A stretch of DNA of 64,000 nt from JAHZMA01 sp965205905. GTDB taxonomy: Bacteria > Pseudomonadota > Alphaproteobacteria > JABAAW01 > JAHZMA01. Made by a program: the position numbers and the translations under genes. The stretch lies in contig CBDBHZ010000011.1 of assembly GCA_965205905.1 (NCBI GenBank), positions 372,001-436,000 of the forward strand, written 5' to 3'. Shown piece by piece: positions 22,830-32,491 of this stretch. The notes under the pieces were generated by a model. It saw only the letters and a program-made list of their open reading frames with translations. It was not told the DNA's origin and did no database searches. Position 1 is the stretch's first letter; each line of letters begins with the position of its first letter.

Positions 22830-24374
22830 TTAGTAGTCATCAGGGAAACTTGTCGGGGCGATTTGCACCAACTTACTATTCTTACCGCTAATTCGTTTGA
22901 TACTATAAAGCCGTTCGACTGTGCCATTCTCTAACAACCGAAAATGCGAGCCGATGCCACTATAGCCATTGCCAACATGCAGTTTTTCAGGATTGACTGC
23001 TCCCTCTTTACCAATCGTCAGTGCCAGAGAGGTTGCATCATAAACTAAAGACACTAAAGTTGGTGGATTTTTACCAAATAACTGCCGATAGCGACGCCTA
23101 AAATCCTGATAGCGCGGGGAATCGATACTCACATGTAACGCGCCATTCAAGGCGGGGTCGCTGGCAAGGCTCCGCATCTCGTCCCATAATTGCAACCCGT
23201 AAATATTAACATTCTGCGCGTTCACATCATAAAACGCAAATAGCGAAATAATGGTTTGCAACAAACGTGATGAGCCCACAACCATCAGCACCGCATCAAA
23301 AGGCGGGCCACTGACGGTATCAATATCATTCAGCCTGCTTAACTCGTTTTTAATCACAGCCCTATCGCTTAAAGTTTCATAACGCTCTAAAGTTATGGGA
23401 GGCACAAGCTGCTTAATCTCAATCACCATCTCTTGCATCGCCTGTGCATCGCCCGAACTGTAAATTTGCGCCAATTGCTTTTTATGCAGATTCAGCTGTA
23501 ACTTGCGATAATCATAATGAGTGAATTGCCGAACCTGTTGCGATAAATCGGTGCTATCTTCATCATAAAAAGTGAGATAGCCAAGCCCTCTATTATATTT
23601 TGCCAACTCATTCTTTACTGTTTGCGCCACCAACCTACCATAGTCGCTTTCGGGCGTGAATACCGCGATATTTTCTGAACCATTGGCAAGCGCGTAATTG
23701 ATAATTTGCTTGGCTTGCTGTGCAGGCGTTAAGCCAAACACGTAGGTGCCTTGATTGGCAATGGCTTCGGAATTGGAAAATGCTATGATGGGCAAGCCTT
23801 CGTCGCCCGCAACTGGCGCAATTTTACGCACCGATTCAGCGAATAGCGGCCCTAATATAATATCAATATCATCATCAATGGCTTGCTTCATCACATCACT
23901 GAGTTGCCTATCATTCTCGCCAATATTGTAAAAAAACAATTTTGCATCAGATAGTGTAGAATCAGACTTTACGGCATCAAAAAACGCCATTTGCACAGCA
24001 TGATGCATTAAATTTACCAGTTTTTCTAATTTGGCTTCAGGTAAAATAACGCCAATGCGGAGCTCATCATCATTTTTGGAGAATCGTTTGCGCGCTGCTG
24101 AGAGTGAAAAATTATCAGGTGATTGGATATTTTTTTGACGGTTTTGCCAATCGCGCTGTAACAAAAATTGCTCAAATATCAGTTTATCGTAGGGGGCGAG
24201 GCTTAAAATCGGTTGCGATAATGAGTTTTGCGAATCAGAGAGATTAAAAAGAATACCCTCATGTTGGGCATAAGCAGGTTTCATCATCGCGCTTGCCGTG
24301 ATGGCTAGCACGCATAGAATAAAAACGGTTCTTGGAAAAACGGTTCTTGGTGAAATGAATCTTTGCATTAACAT
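22830..24374 (-). CDS. Penicillin-binding protein activator, LpoA-like
   Basis: The product (about 514 residues) has an N-terminal signal (FILCVLAITASAMM, cut near AYA-QH) and a periplasmic-binding-protein type I domain like LpoA/YraM: RIGVILPEAKLEKLVNLMHH, DDIDIILGPLFAESVRKIAP, LPIIAFSNSEAIANQGTYVF and a C-terminal YDATSLALTIGKEG. LpoA-type proteins activate class A penicillin-binding proteins; in Alphaproteobacteria the link is by homology only. Start ATG at 24374 gives a compact signal; the open frame extends to 24425 across the rsmI start. It is divergent from rsmI-yraN, as in many Proteobacteria. No lipobox cysteine is apparent, so a soluble periplasmic form is likely. Confidence 0.78.
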   Translation of the reverse strand: MLMQRFISPRTVFPRTVFILCVLAITASAMMKPAYAQHEGILFNLSDSQNSLSQPILSLAPYDKLIFEQFLLQRDWQNRQKNIQSPDNFSLSAARKRFSKNDDELRIGVILPEAKLEKLVNLMHHAVQMAFFDAVKSDSTLSDAKLFFYNIGENDRQLSDVMKQAIDDDIDIILGPLFAESVRKIAPVAGDEGLPIIAFSNSEAIANQGTYVFGLTPAQQAKQIINYALANGSENIAVFTPESDYGRLVAQTVKNELAKYNRGLGYLTFYDEDSTDLSQQVRQFTHYDYRKLQLNLHKKQLAQIYSSGDAQAMQEMVIEIKQLVPPITLERYETLSDRAVIKNELSRLNDIDTVSGPPFDAVLMVVGSSRLLQTIISLFAFYDVNAQNVNIYGLQLWDEMRSLASDPALNGALHVSIDSPRYQDFRRRYRQLFGKNPPTLVSLVYDATSLALTIGKEGAVNPEKLHVGNGYSGIGSHFRLLENGTVERLYSIKRISGKNSKLVQIAPTSFPDDY

Positions 24375-24401
24375 AGGGGTGCGATTATTAATAAATTTAT
24401 C

Positions 24402-25313
24402 ATGTCCCTTTATAACAATAATCATTCGTCAAATAAAGCGTTACCGCCTAAAAAAGATAATGGCACAAGTTTTACCGCTGGGCTGTATTTGCTGGCAACG
24501 CCTATCGGCAATCTGCAAGATATCACATTACGCGGACTTGATTTGCTGAAATCATGCGATATTTTGCTGTGCGAAGATAGCCGTGTTACCCGTAAATTAT
24601 TGCAATTCTATAATATTAAAGTGCCGAAAATTGTTAGCTATCACGACCATAATGGCACGCGAATGCGCCCGAAAATCATCGAATGGCTGAAGGCTGCACA
24701 ATGTGTGGTGTTGGTAAGCGATGCTGGCACGCCACTGATTTGCGACCCCGGCTATAAATTGGTGCTAGAAGCGCGTGCCGAAAATATTAAGGTTCATAGT
24801 ATTCCGGGCGCATGTGCGTTTGTTACCGCGCTCACATTATCGGGCTTGCCCAGTGATAAATTTATCTTTTTAGGTTTCCTGCCGCGTCAAACAAAAGCGA
24901 GGCAGGTCTTATTGCAATCGGTGCAACATTTGCCGATGACTCTGATTATTTACGAATCCGCCTTGCGATTGGTGAAAACTTTGCATCAGCTGTATGATAT
25001 ATGTGGTGCGCGCAAAATTGTGTTGGCGCGTGAATTAACAAAATTTTACGAGGAAGTTAGAGTGATTGATAGTGCGGAAATCCCTGATGATTTAATTCTG
25101 AAAGGCGAATATGTGGTGCTGATTGAAGGACAAATGACGGCGCAAACTGATGATGATTGGCAGGCTTTATTACAACAGGCGATGCTGAAAATGAGCCTAA
25201 AACAAGCGGTGCAGACGGTGGCTGAATTAAGCGGTGTCAAGAAACAGACAATCTATCAGCACGCGCTTGAGTTAAAATCCCATAATAATGATGATGATGA
25301 TGAAGAAGAATAA
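24402..25313 (+). CDS. rsmI: 16S rRNA 2'-O-methyltransferase RsmI (C1402)
   Basis: RsmI methylates the ribose of C1402 in 16S rRNA. The 303-residue product has GLYLLATPIGNLQDITLRGLDLL (about residues 27-49, quoted in pieces: ATPIGNL-DIT-R), CEDSRVTRKLL, VLVSDAGTPLICDPG (SAM pocket) and GFLPRQ, all typical of the tetrapyrrole-methylase fold family. It is longer at the N terminus than usual by about 25 residues. Its last 26 bases overlap yraN in a simple GATGATGAT tract. Confidence 0.95.
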   Translation: MSLYNNNHSSNKALPPKKDNGTSFTAGLYLLATPIGNLQDITLRGLDLLKSCDILLCEDSRVTRKLLQFYNIKVPKIVSYHDHNGTRMRPKIIEWLKAAQCVVLVSDAGTPLICDPGYKLVLEARAENIKVHSIPGACAFVTALTLSGLPSDKFIFLGFLPRQTKARQVLLQSVQHLPMTLIIYESALRLVKTLHQLYDICGARKIVLARELTKFYEEVRVIDSAEIPDDLILKGEYVVLIEGQMTAQTDDDWQALLQQAMLKMSLKQAVQTVAELSGVKKQTIYQHALELKSHNNDDDDEEE

Positions 25314-25662
25314 GCGGCGCAAAGCCTATCAACGTGGCAAATATGCCGAAATTTTGGCATTGCTATTTTTGCTATTCAAGGGCTATCGTCCGCTGGCATG
25401 GCGTAAAAAAATATTGTTTGAAGCTGATTTGCTGATGAAGAAAAATAATATTTTGGTGTTGATTGAGGTAAAATATCGCGATAATATTGATGATACCATG
25501 ATGGCGATTGATGAGAAAAAGCTGAGAAGATTATCAAATATGGCACTGATGGCGCATAAGCAATATCGTCCATTATTCAAGCAAATTCCAGATATTAGAA
25601 TCGATGCGGTTTTACTTTCGAAATATAAGATACGGCATATTAAGAATATCACGCAAATTTAA
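25288..25662 (+). CDS. UPF0102 / YraN-family protein
   Basis: The 124-residue basic product has the YraN layout, a predicted PD-(D/E)XK-like nuclease fold: RGKYAEILALLFLLFKGY, FEADLLMKKNNILVLIEVKYR and a conserved RIDAVLL near the end. The D-x(n)-E-V-K pattern is intact. Start is one of five consecutive ATG codons (25288-25300) inside the rsmI 3' end, so the exact N terminus is open. Following rsmI is the usual position. Cellular role is not established. Confidence 0.85.
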   Translation: MMMMMKKNKRRKAYQRGKYAEILALLFLLFKGYRPLAWRKKILFEADLLMKKNNILVLIEVKYRDNIDDTMMAIDEKKLRRLSNMALMAHKQYRPLFKQIPDIRIDAVLLSKYKIRHIKNITQI

Positions 25663-25751
25663 TATCTTTTTACTTGAAAAATCCTACAAATTTCATTACA
25701 TTAGATGCTTCGTAAATATCCCAAGCAAACATGCAGATAGAGGCGGCGCAT

Positions 25752-25757
25752 TATAAT
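25752..25757 (+). promoter_or_regulatory. Candidate -10 box of the rpmI-rplT operon
   Basis: A perfect TATAAT lies 53 bases before rpmI; the matching -35 is weak. A second possible promoter (TTGAAA at about 25674 with TACATT 17-18 bases on) lies further upstream. No infC precedes these genes. Confidence 0.35.
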
Positions 25758-25810
25758 AAATGTGCAAACGGGTATGCCTACTATTTGCTAATTTTATAAG
25801 CGAGGTCAAA

Positions 25811-26014
25811 ATGCCCAAACTGAAAACAAAAAGTTCGTTTAAGAAACGATTCAAGGTGACTGCGACTGGCAAGATTAAGTTTTTCTCTGCCTGTTTGCGC
25901 CATAATACGGGTAACCGTACGCAAAAAATGAAACGCACCAATCGTGGCTCTCAAGTGATGAAAGCTTGTGATGCGCGGTTTGTGAAGCGTTATTTTGCAG
26001 GAAAGGTTCGTTAG
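25811..26014 (+). CDS. rpmI: 50S ribosomal protein L35
   Basis: The 67-residue product starts MPKLKTKSSFKKRFKVTATG and contains AFFSACLRHN-like and RKKRRLR-equivalent basic parts of L35, a late-assembling large-subunit protein. ATG at 25811 with GCGAGGTC upstream is the correct start; the open frame reaches further upstream without homology. rplT begins on the next base after the stop. In most bacteria infC precedes; here it is absent from the cluster. Confidence 0.95.
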   Translation: MPKLKTKSSFKKRFKVTATGKIKFFSACLRHNTGNRTQKMKRTNRGSQVMKACDARFVKRYFAGKVR

Positions 26015-26431
26015 ATGGCACGGGTAAAACGCGGCGTTACATCACATGCGCGCCATAAAAAAGTATTAGAAAAAGCCAAAGGTTATTTTGGCAGAAGAAA
26101 AAACACCATTAGGGTTGCGCGTCAAGCCGTAGAAAAAGCGGGGCAATATGCCTATCGTGATAGGCGGGTGCGGAAACGTGATTTTAGGCGGTTATGGATT
26201 CAGCGGATTAATGCTGGCGCCCGTGCCAATGGCACTACCTATGCGTTATTGATAGGTGGACTTGCCAAAGCCAATATTGAGATTGACCGTAAAATGCTTT
26301 CTGATTTGGCGATTCAGTCGCCACAAGAATTTACCGCTTTGATAAAACAGATACAGAAACATATCGATTCGGTTGATGCCAAGCATATTCCGCTTAAAAC
26401 ACCTGCGCCGAAAAAGACACTCGCATCTTAA
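26015..26431 (+). CDS. rplT: 50S ribosomal protein L20
   Basis: L20 binds 23S rRNA early in assembly. The product is 138 residues, starting MARVKRGVTSHARHKKVLEK and containing AKGYFGRRKNTIRVARQAVE and RRLWIQRINAGARANG, invariant parts of L20. Family length is about 117-120, so the C terminus has an extension of about 20 residues ending in a Pro/Lys-rich tail. It directly follows rpmI and precedes pheS by 18 bases. Confidence 0.97.
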   Translation: MARVKRGVTSHARHKKVLEKAKGYFGRRKNTIRVARQAVEKAGQYAYRDRRVRKRDFRRLWIQRINAGARANGTTYALLIGGLAKANIEIDRKMLSDLAIQSPQEFTALIKQIQKHIDSVDAKHIPLKTPAPKKTLAS

Positions 26432-26449
26432 TATGCGATTTAACATGCA

Positions 26450-27529
26450 ATGGGTGATATTGTAAAATTACTGGAATCAGCCCGCAATGATATTGCTAAA
26501 GCCGACAACCTTCAGCAATTAGAATCGTTGCGCGTTGCCCTATTGGGCAAAAAAGGCAGTCTCACCGATGCGATGAAATCACTTGGCAATCTTTCTGGTG
26601 ATGCGCGCAAAGAGCAAGGACAGCAATTAAATCTGGTTAAGCAGGAAATCACTGATTTGCTGACCAAGCAGAAGGATTTGCTTGAACAGGCAGAACTGAA
26701 TCATCGCCTGAAAGCTGAAAAAATTGATGTTACTTTGCCGCCGCCTGCATGGCAGGTTGGACGTTTGCACCCGATTACCCAAACCATTGATGAGTTGACG
26801 GCAATTTTTGGACAGATGGGTTTTGCCGTTGCCGAAGGTCCAGAAATCGAAGATGATTTTCATAATTTTACCGCGCTGAATATTCCGCCATCGCACCCTG
26901 CACGGCAGATGCATGATACATTTTATCTGCAACCACAAGCAGAAGGTAACGCACCGCCAGTGTTACGCACCCATACCTCGCCCGTGCAGATTCGGGCGTT
27001 AAAATCCCTGCCGAAACCCGTCGCGGTGATTGCCCCCGGGCGCACCTATCGCAGTGATTATGACCAAACCCATACGCCTATGTTTCATCAGGTGGAAGGG
27101 ATTTGGATTGACCAGCAAACCCATATGGGGCATTTGAAGGGTTGCTTGATTGATTTTGTCCATACGTTTTTTGAAAATAAGTCGATTCCTATAAGGTTTC
27201 GCGCCAATCATTTTCCATTCACCGAACCCAGTGCCGAGCTTGATATTGGTTATGGCATTAAAGACGGTATGATTCGAATCGGTGAGGGCGATAAATGGTT
27301 AGAAATTTTAGGTTGCGGTATGATGCACCCCAATGTGTTGCGGGCATGTGATACTGACCCCGATTCCTATCAAGGTTTTGCGTTTGGTATCGGCATTGAA
27401 CGGCTTGCTATGTTGAAATATGGCATACCCGATTTGCGAACATTTTTTCAGTGCGATTTGCGGTGGATGCGCCATTATGGCTTCTTGCCTTATGATACTG
27501 CTAGCTCGATTCGCGGGTTAGGATTGTGA
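26450..27529 (+). CDS. pheS: Phenylalanyl-tRNA synthetase alpha subunit
   Basis: PheS is the catalytic chain of the (alpha-beta)2 enzyme that charges tRNA-Phe. The 359-residue product has the N-terminal coiled coil (about 1-90), class II motif 2 (TYRSDYDQTHTPMFHQVEG, about residues 195-213), FRANHFPFTEPSAELDI and motif 3 GIGIERLAMLKYGI near the end. ATG at 26450; pheT follows after one base. Complete. Confidence 0.97.
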   Translation: MGDIVKLLESARNDIAKADNLQQLESLRVALLGKKGSLTDAMKSLGNLSGDARKEQGQQLNLVKQEITDLLTKQKDLLEQAELNHRLKAEKIDVTLPPPAWQVGRLHPITQTIDELTAIFGQMGFAVAEGPEIEDDFHNFTALNIPPSHPARQMHDTFYLQPQAEGNAPPVLRTHTSPVQIRALKSLPKPVAVIAPGRTYRSDYDQTHTPMFHQVEGIWIDQQTHMGHLKGCLIDFVHTFFENKSIPIRFRANHFPFTEPSAELDIGYGIKDGMIRIGEGDKWLEILGCGMMHPNVLRACDTDPDSYQGFAFGIGIERLAMLKYGIPDLRTFFQCDLRWMRHYGFLPYDTASSIRGLGL

Positions 27530-27530
27530 T

Positions 27531-29948
27531 ATGAAATTCACATTAGAATGGCTGGCAGAACATATTGATTTGAGTGATGATGTTGGCTTGCAAAAAATAT
27601 GTCATATTCTTACCCAACAAGGGTTAGAGGTAGAAGAAATTCAAGATAATGGTGCGTTACTAAAAGATTTTGTGATTGCCGAAGTGGTTAAATGTGAACC
27701 GCATCCCGATGCCGATAAGCTAAAATTATGTCAGGTTTTTGATGGTAAGAATCAGCATCAGGTGGTGTGTGGTGCGCCCAATGCGAAGCTGGGTATGAAA
27801 GGCGTGTTTGCGCCAGTTGGCACTTATATTGCGGGGGCAGATTTCACCTTAAAAAACACCAAGATTCGCGGTGTGGAATCGCAAGGCATGTTGTGTTCCG
27901 AACGTGAATTGCAAATATCAGATGAGCATGATGGCATTATCGCGCTTGCAGATGATGCGCCGATTGGTGAGAATTTTTCGCAATTTGCAGGGCTTGATGA
28001 TGTGGTGATTGATATTGCGGTGACTCCGAATCGAGGCGATTGTTTAGGGGTGCGTGGCATTGCGCGTGATTTGGCAGCTGCAGGTTTGGGTGTGTTGAAA
28101 CCGCTTAAAATGACTGAAAAACAAACGCCAAAAGCAACAATAGAATCGCCGATAAAATGGCGAGTGGATTTGGCTGATACTCACCATTGTCCTTATGTGG
28201 CAGGGCGGTATTTTACGGGGCTGAATAATAGTGGTAAAACGCCTGCTTGGATGCATCGCCGCTTAAAAGCGATTGGGGTAAAATTAATATCGCCATTGGT
28301 TGATGTTACCAACTATATCACATTTGATTTGGGTCGCCCGTTGCATGTGTTTGATGCCGATAAAATCAGCGGTGATTTGATGATGCGTAAAGCCAAGCAA
28401 GGCGAGAAACTGACCGCGCTTGATGGTAACGATTACGAATGTAGCCCCGATATGACGGTGATTAGCGATGATGAGCAAGTGGTGAGCCTTGCAGGCATTA
28501 TGGGCGGGCTTGATTCTGGTTGCGCTGATAGCACCAAAAATATGTTTTTAGAAGCGGCATTATTTGATGCTGTGAATATTGCCGAAACAGGGCGTAAATT
28601 GAACATTCATTCTGATGCGCGGTTTCGATTCGAACGCAAAATTGACCCCGATATGCTGTTATCAGGTTTGGAATATGCCACGATGCTGATTTGCGACATT
28701 TGTGGTGGGCAGATAAGTGAGATTGTCAGCGCAGGTGAATTGCCTGATAGCAATCAAAAGATTGATTTTCAGCTGACAAAATTGCGTGATTTTGGTGGCG
28801 TAGAGATTGAAACTGATGAGGTGATACGAATTTTAAGCGCGTTGGGTTTTGAAATTATCCGCAATGAAAAGCAAATATTAACATTGGAAATTCCATCATT
28901 CCGCCCTGATATTAGCACGCAAAGCTGTATTGTAGAAGAAGTTTTGCGGATTTATGGTTACGATAATATCCCTGTGGTCTCATTACCACGCCAGCAAGCG
29001 GTGGCAGGTAATATTCTCACTCTCACGCAAAAACGCGTTAATTATATCAAACGGGCATTATGTGCGCGTGGGCTTTACGAGGCTTATAGCTGGTCGTTTT
29101 GTGATAGCGAAAAGGCGAAACATTTTTGGCGTGAAACCGCAAAACCGCAACATTTATATTTGCAAAATCCAATATCAGAAAAATTAAATATCATGCGCCC
29201 TACTCCTTTGGTTACCTTGCTTGAGGCGATGGGTGAAAACCATGCGCGTAAAATATTTGATATGAAATTGTTCGAAATAGGACCAGCCTTTGATGATGCG
29301 TTTGATGGGCAAAAGCTGATATTGAGCATCTTACGCAGTGGTGCAAATAGCAGTAAAGATTGGCAACAAAATCATATTGCCAATAATTTATTTGATATTA
29401 AGGCGGATATTATCGCGGCGATTGATGCGATTGGTTTTGATTCGCAAAAATTCAAAATCACTGATGATGCCCCTGATTATTATCACCCCGCCCAGTCGGG
29501 TAGTTTCAGTTTAGGTAAAAATATCATCGCGCATTTTGGCACATTGCACCCATTGGTGGCGCGTGATTTTGCGCTGAAAAAAACGGTCTCTATGGGTGAG
29601 GTATTTATTGATAATCTGCCAATTCCCTCTAAAAGTAATAAGGCAAGACAGAAGCTACAAGCCTCAGCCTATCAACCAGTGATGCGTGATTTTGCATTTG
29701 TGCTAGATAATCATATCAATGTGGGTGAATTGCTTGCATCAATTAAAAAAGCCGAGCCAAAATATCTTACCGATATTGGTGTGTTTGATGTCTATCAAGG
29801 CGATTCATTGGGGCAGGGTAAAAAATCGGTGGCTGTCGGTATCACGTTACAACCATTGAATGAATCTTTCACTGATGAGGTTTTAGAAAAAATTAGTGCG
29901 AATATTATTGAAACGGCACAAAAAATAGGTGCAAAATTGCGTGAATAA
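27531..29948 (+). CDS. pheT: Phenylalanyl-tRNA synthetase beta subunit
   Basis: The 805-residue product has the N-terminal tRNA-binding OB domain (about 40-150, VVCGAPNAKLGMKGVFAPVG), the B3/B4 editing domain (about 210-400, with MHRRLKAIGVKLISPLVDVTNY), B5, the catalytic-like core and a C-terminal FDX-ACB anticodon-binding domain (YQPVMRDFAFVLDNHINVGEL to end). Length and domains are complete. It forms one operon with pheS and probably the upstream ribosomal genes. Confidence 0.97.
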   Translation: MKFTLEWLAEHIDLSDDVGLQKICHILTQQGLEVEEIQDNGALLKDFVIAEVVKCEPHPDADKLKLCQVFDGKNQHQVVCGAPNAKLGMKGVFAPVGTYIAGADFTLKNTKIRGVESQGMLCSERELQISDEHDGIIALADDAPIGENFSQFAGLDDVVIDIAVTPNRGDCLGVRGIARDLAAAGLGVLKPLKMTEKQTPKATIESPIKWRVDLADTHHCPYVAGRYFTGLNNSGKTPAWMHRRLKAIGVKLISPLVDVTNYITFDLGRPLHVFDADKISGDLMMRKAKQGEKLTALDGNDYECSPDMTVISDDEQVVSLAGIMGGLDSGCADSTKNMFLEAALFDAVNIAETGRKLNIHSDARFRFERKIDPDMLLSGLEYATMLICDICGGQISEIVSAGELPDSNQKIDFQLTKLRDFGGVEIETDEVIRILSALGFEIIRNEKQILTLEIPSFRPDISTQSCIVEEVLRIYGYDNIPVVSLPRQQAVAGNILTLTQKRVNYIKRALCARGLYEAYSWSFCDSEKAKHFWRETAKPQHLYLQNPISEKLNIMRPTPLVTLLEAMGENHARKIFDMKLFEIGPAFDDAFDGQKLILSILRSGANSSKDWQQNHIANNLFDIKADIIAAIDAIGFDSQKFKITDDAPDYYHPAQSGSFSLGKNIIAHFGTLHPLVARDFALKKTVSMGEVFIDNLPIPSKSNKARQKLQASAYQPVMRDFAFVLDNHINVGELLASIKKAEPKYLTDIGVFDVYQGDSLGQGKKSVAVGITLQPLNESFTDEVLEKISANIIETAQKIGAKLRE

Positions 29949-29990
29949 ACGCATAATACACGATGACTTAAAAAGGATAAAGAGAGATAA

Positions 29991-30590
29991 ATGGCACGGT
30001 TAAAAAATTCAATAAAATGGCTTCCTAATATTTTGACTCTATCACGTATATTATGCGCGCCATTATTATTTTATCTGATTGTTGAAAGCTACCATCACCA
30101 ACATGATAATACAGTATGGACATGGATTGTGTTGATTATGCTTTATAGTTTTATCACCGATTATTTTGATGGCTTGCTGGCGCGTAAATTGAATGCTAAA
30201 TCGCATTTTGGTGCTATGCTTGACCCCGTTGCCGATAAAATTGTGGTGATTGTGATGCTGATTTCAGTCTGTATATTAGATGTTTTTGGTCCCGCAGGCT
30301 ATGTTGCGGTGTTGGTGATTATTATTCGAGAATTTATTGTAGCGGGTGCGCGTGAATATAGTGGCGCCTATCAAATAAAATTACCTGTTACCCGTTTGGC
30401 AAAATTGAAAACAATGTTACAAATGTCGGCATTATTTATTATTTTTGTGGAACAGAGGATTCAGATTATCCCGAATGTTCATTTTGGTGAATTTTTACTG
30501 ATTTGTGCCGCGATTATGTCTTTTATAACGGGCGTGCAGTATTTTAGAAAAACAATTATCGCCCTCAATAATATCAAACAGGCAGATTAA
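29991..30590 (+). CDS. pgsA: CDP-diacylglycerol-glycerol-3-phosphate phosphatidyltransferase
   Basis: PgsA makes phosphatidylglycerol-phosphate in the inner membrane. The 199-residue product has several membrane segments and the complete CDP-alcohol phosphotransferase signature DYFDGLLARKLN, then GAMLDPVADK (about residues 62-84), with LPNILTLSRI at the N terminus. Length fits the family. It sits between pheT and molybdopterin genes on the same strand. Confidence 0.93.
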   Translation: MARLKNSIKWLPNILTLSRILCAPLLFYLIVESYHHQHDNTVWTWIVLIMLYSFITDYFDGLLARKLNAKSHFGAMLDPVADKIVVIVMLISVCILDVFGPAGYVAVLVIIIREFIVAGAREYSGAYQIKLPVTRLAKLKTMLQMSALFIIFVEQRIQIIPNVHFGEFLLICAAIMSFITGVQYFRKTIIALNNIKQAD

Positions 30591-30596
30591 TTTACC

Positions 30597-31139
30597 ATGC
30601 CATCAAGTGATGCAATTCTAAATCATACCATGAAAGTGATAGGGTTTGCGGGTTTTAGCGGTGCAGGTAAAACCACATTGGTGGAACAATTAATCAGGCA
30701 TTTTACGAGAAATAACATCAAGATTGCATTGATTAAACATGCTCATCATTCGTTTGATATTGACCATCAGGGTAAGGATAGCTATCGGCATCGCAAGGCA
30801 GGCGCGCATGAAGTGCTGATAAGCTCGAATAAACGCTATGCTCATATGGTGGAAAGCGATAAAGAAACGCCACTCAATATATTGCTTGGTAAAATTAACA
30901 ATGCCGATATGGTGTTTGTGGAAGGCTATAAAACTGAAGAGATTCCCAAGATTGAAATTTACAGAAGCGCGCCAAAATCCACTAATCCGATATTGGCATC
31001 GAGCGATAAAAATATCATCGCCATCGCCACCCCGCAACAGGATAAACATTTGGTAGCTGATTTGGCAACATGGCTTGATTTAGATGATATGCTGATGATT
31101 GCCGATTTTATCAGTGATTATTTGAAAATCGGGCGTTAA
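30597..31139 (+). CDS. mobB: Molybdopterin-guanine dinucleotide biosynthesis protein B
   Basis: MobB is a small P-loop GTP-binding helper in attaching GMP to molybdopterin. The 180-residue product has Walker A GFSGAGKTT (about residues 16-24), IKHAHHSFDIDHQGKDSYRH, a typical MobB stretch, and FVEGYK. ATG at 30597 or 30630 can start it; the P-loop follows both. Next gene moeA begins two bases on, so these form a molybdenum-cofactor operon with moaD and moaE. Confidence 0.92.
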   Translation: MPSSDAILNHTMKVIGFAGFSGAGKTTLVEQLIRHFTRNNIKIALIKHAHHSFDIDHQGKDSYRHRKAGAHEVLISSNKRYAHMVESDKETPLNILLGKINNADMVFVEGYKTEEIPKIEIYRSAPKSTNPILASSDKNIIAIATPQQDKHLVADLATWLDLDDMLMIADFISDYLKIGR

Positions 31140-31141
31140 AA

Positions 31142-32482
31142 ATGGCACAGCTTTATGATTGCTTTGCCAAAGGCGGTTTGTTACCGCTTGCCGATATTTA
31201 CGCGCTTATCAATGATTTAGATGGCGTGCAGGAGGTTGAAACACTAGCGCTTGCAGATGCCCTCACCCAAAATGCACTCACCCAAAATATTCGTGGGCGA
31301 TTATTGGCAGAAAATATTATTGCGCCATTTGCGATACCGTCTTTTGCCAATGCGGCGGTTGATGGCTATGCGTTTCGCTATGATGATTATCAAGGGCAAT
31401 TGGCGATTTCAGGCAAGGTTGAGATGCAGTTAGTTGCCACCATTGAAGCAGGCGATAATGGTGATATTACCCTTCAAAAAAATCAGGCGGTGTTGATTTT
31501 TACAGGTGCGGCTATGCCCAAAAATGCTGATATGGTGGTGATGCTAGAAGATATTGATGAGAATCGTGCATTATTGACGCAGAAAATATCAGCAGGCGAA
31601 CAACCGACTATCGCGATTCCCGATGGCTTAAAACAATATGATAATTATCGCCCGATTGGTGATGATGTTGTGAATGGTGAGGTGATTTTAAATGCGGGCG
31701 ATGCGCTTACTCCGCCCAGAATCGCCATGCTTTTCGCGCTTAATATCAAACAAATTCAGGTGATTCGTCCCTTAAGAGTGGGAATTTTATCAAATGGTGA
31801 TGAGTTGATGCGTGATGGGGATAAATTAACACATGGCAAAATTTACGATTCGAATCGACCCTTGCTTCAAAAATTACTGGCATCTTATGGCGTTGTGGTA
31901 ACAGATTACGGCATCATGAATGATGATAAGCAGGCGATTCAAACTGTCTTTGACGAGGCTACAAAAACCCAAGATTTGCTGATAAGTTCAGGCGGTATGT
32001 CGGAAGGTGGTAAGGATTATATCCGTGCGTTATTGGAGAACGCCTCATCAAAAAATCAGGGTAAGTTATGTTTTTTACGCGCCGCCATTAAGCCGGGCCG
32101 TCCCGTTGGTATCGGCTATTGGCACGATTTGCCGATTATCGGATTACCCGGCAATCCCGTTGCCGCTTTTACGGTGTTTTTGGTGATTGCGTTGCCGATG
32201 TTGATGCGGTTGCAGGGGCATAAAACAGTAAAATTACCGTTAGAATTTCAAGCATTGGCTGATTTTGATTATCAAAAACGCCCACAGCGCACCGAATATG
32301 TGCGGGTGAAAGTGGTAGGGCATGATACAAAAACTCTCATGCCGATTCTGGCACGCTATGGCAAAAAAGGCGCAGGAGTGTTATCATCTTTATTGGGCGC
32401 AGATGGTTTTGCGGTGCTAACGGGCGATAATATCACCAAAGGCACGCAAGTAAGTTACATGCCATTCGGGCAATTTTTTTAA
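31142..32482 (+). CDS. moeA: Molybdopterin molybdenumtransferase MoeA
   Basis: MoeA inserts molybdate into adenylated molybdopterin. The 446-residue product has the MoeA N-terminal domain (SFANAAVDGYAFR; IFTGAAMPKNADMVVMLED), the MogA-like domain with GILSNGDELM, SSGGMSEGGKDYIR and GLPGNPVAAFTVFLV, and a C-terminal beta domain. There is a 12-base tandem duplication near the start (ALTQNALTQN). The gene follows mobB closely. Confidence 0.95.
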   Translation: MAQLYDCFAKGGLLPLADIYALINDLDGVQEVETLALADALTQNALTQNIRGRLLAENIIAPFAIPSFANAAVDGYAFRYDDYQGQLAISGKVEMQLVATIEAGDNGDITLQKNQAVLIFTGAAMPKNADMVVMLEDIDENRALLTQKISAGEQPTIAIPDGLKQYDNYRPIGDDVVNGEVILNAGDALTPPRIAMLFALNIKQIQVIRPLRVGILSNGDELMRDGDKLTHGKIYDSNRPLLQKLLASYGVVVTDYGIMNDDKQAIQTVFDEATKTQDLLISSGGMSEGGKDYIRALLENASSKNQGKLCFLRAAIKPGRPVGIGYWHDLPIIGLPGNPVAAFTVFLVIALPMLMRLQGHKTVKLPLEFQALADFDYQKRPQRTEYVRVKVVGHDTKTLMPILARYGKKGAGVLSSLLGADGFAVLTGDNITKGTQVSYMPFGQFF

Positions 32483-32491
32483 GCGGAGGTT

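Noticed and set aside
25663..25810. Missing infC as a sign of gene loss
   Set aside because: infC may simply lie elsewhere; the window cannot decide.
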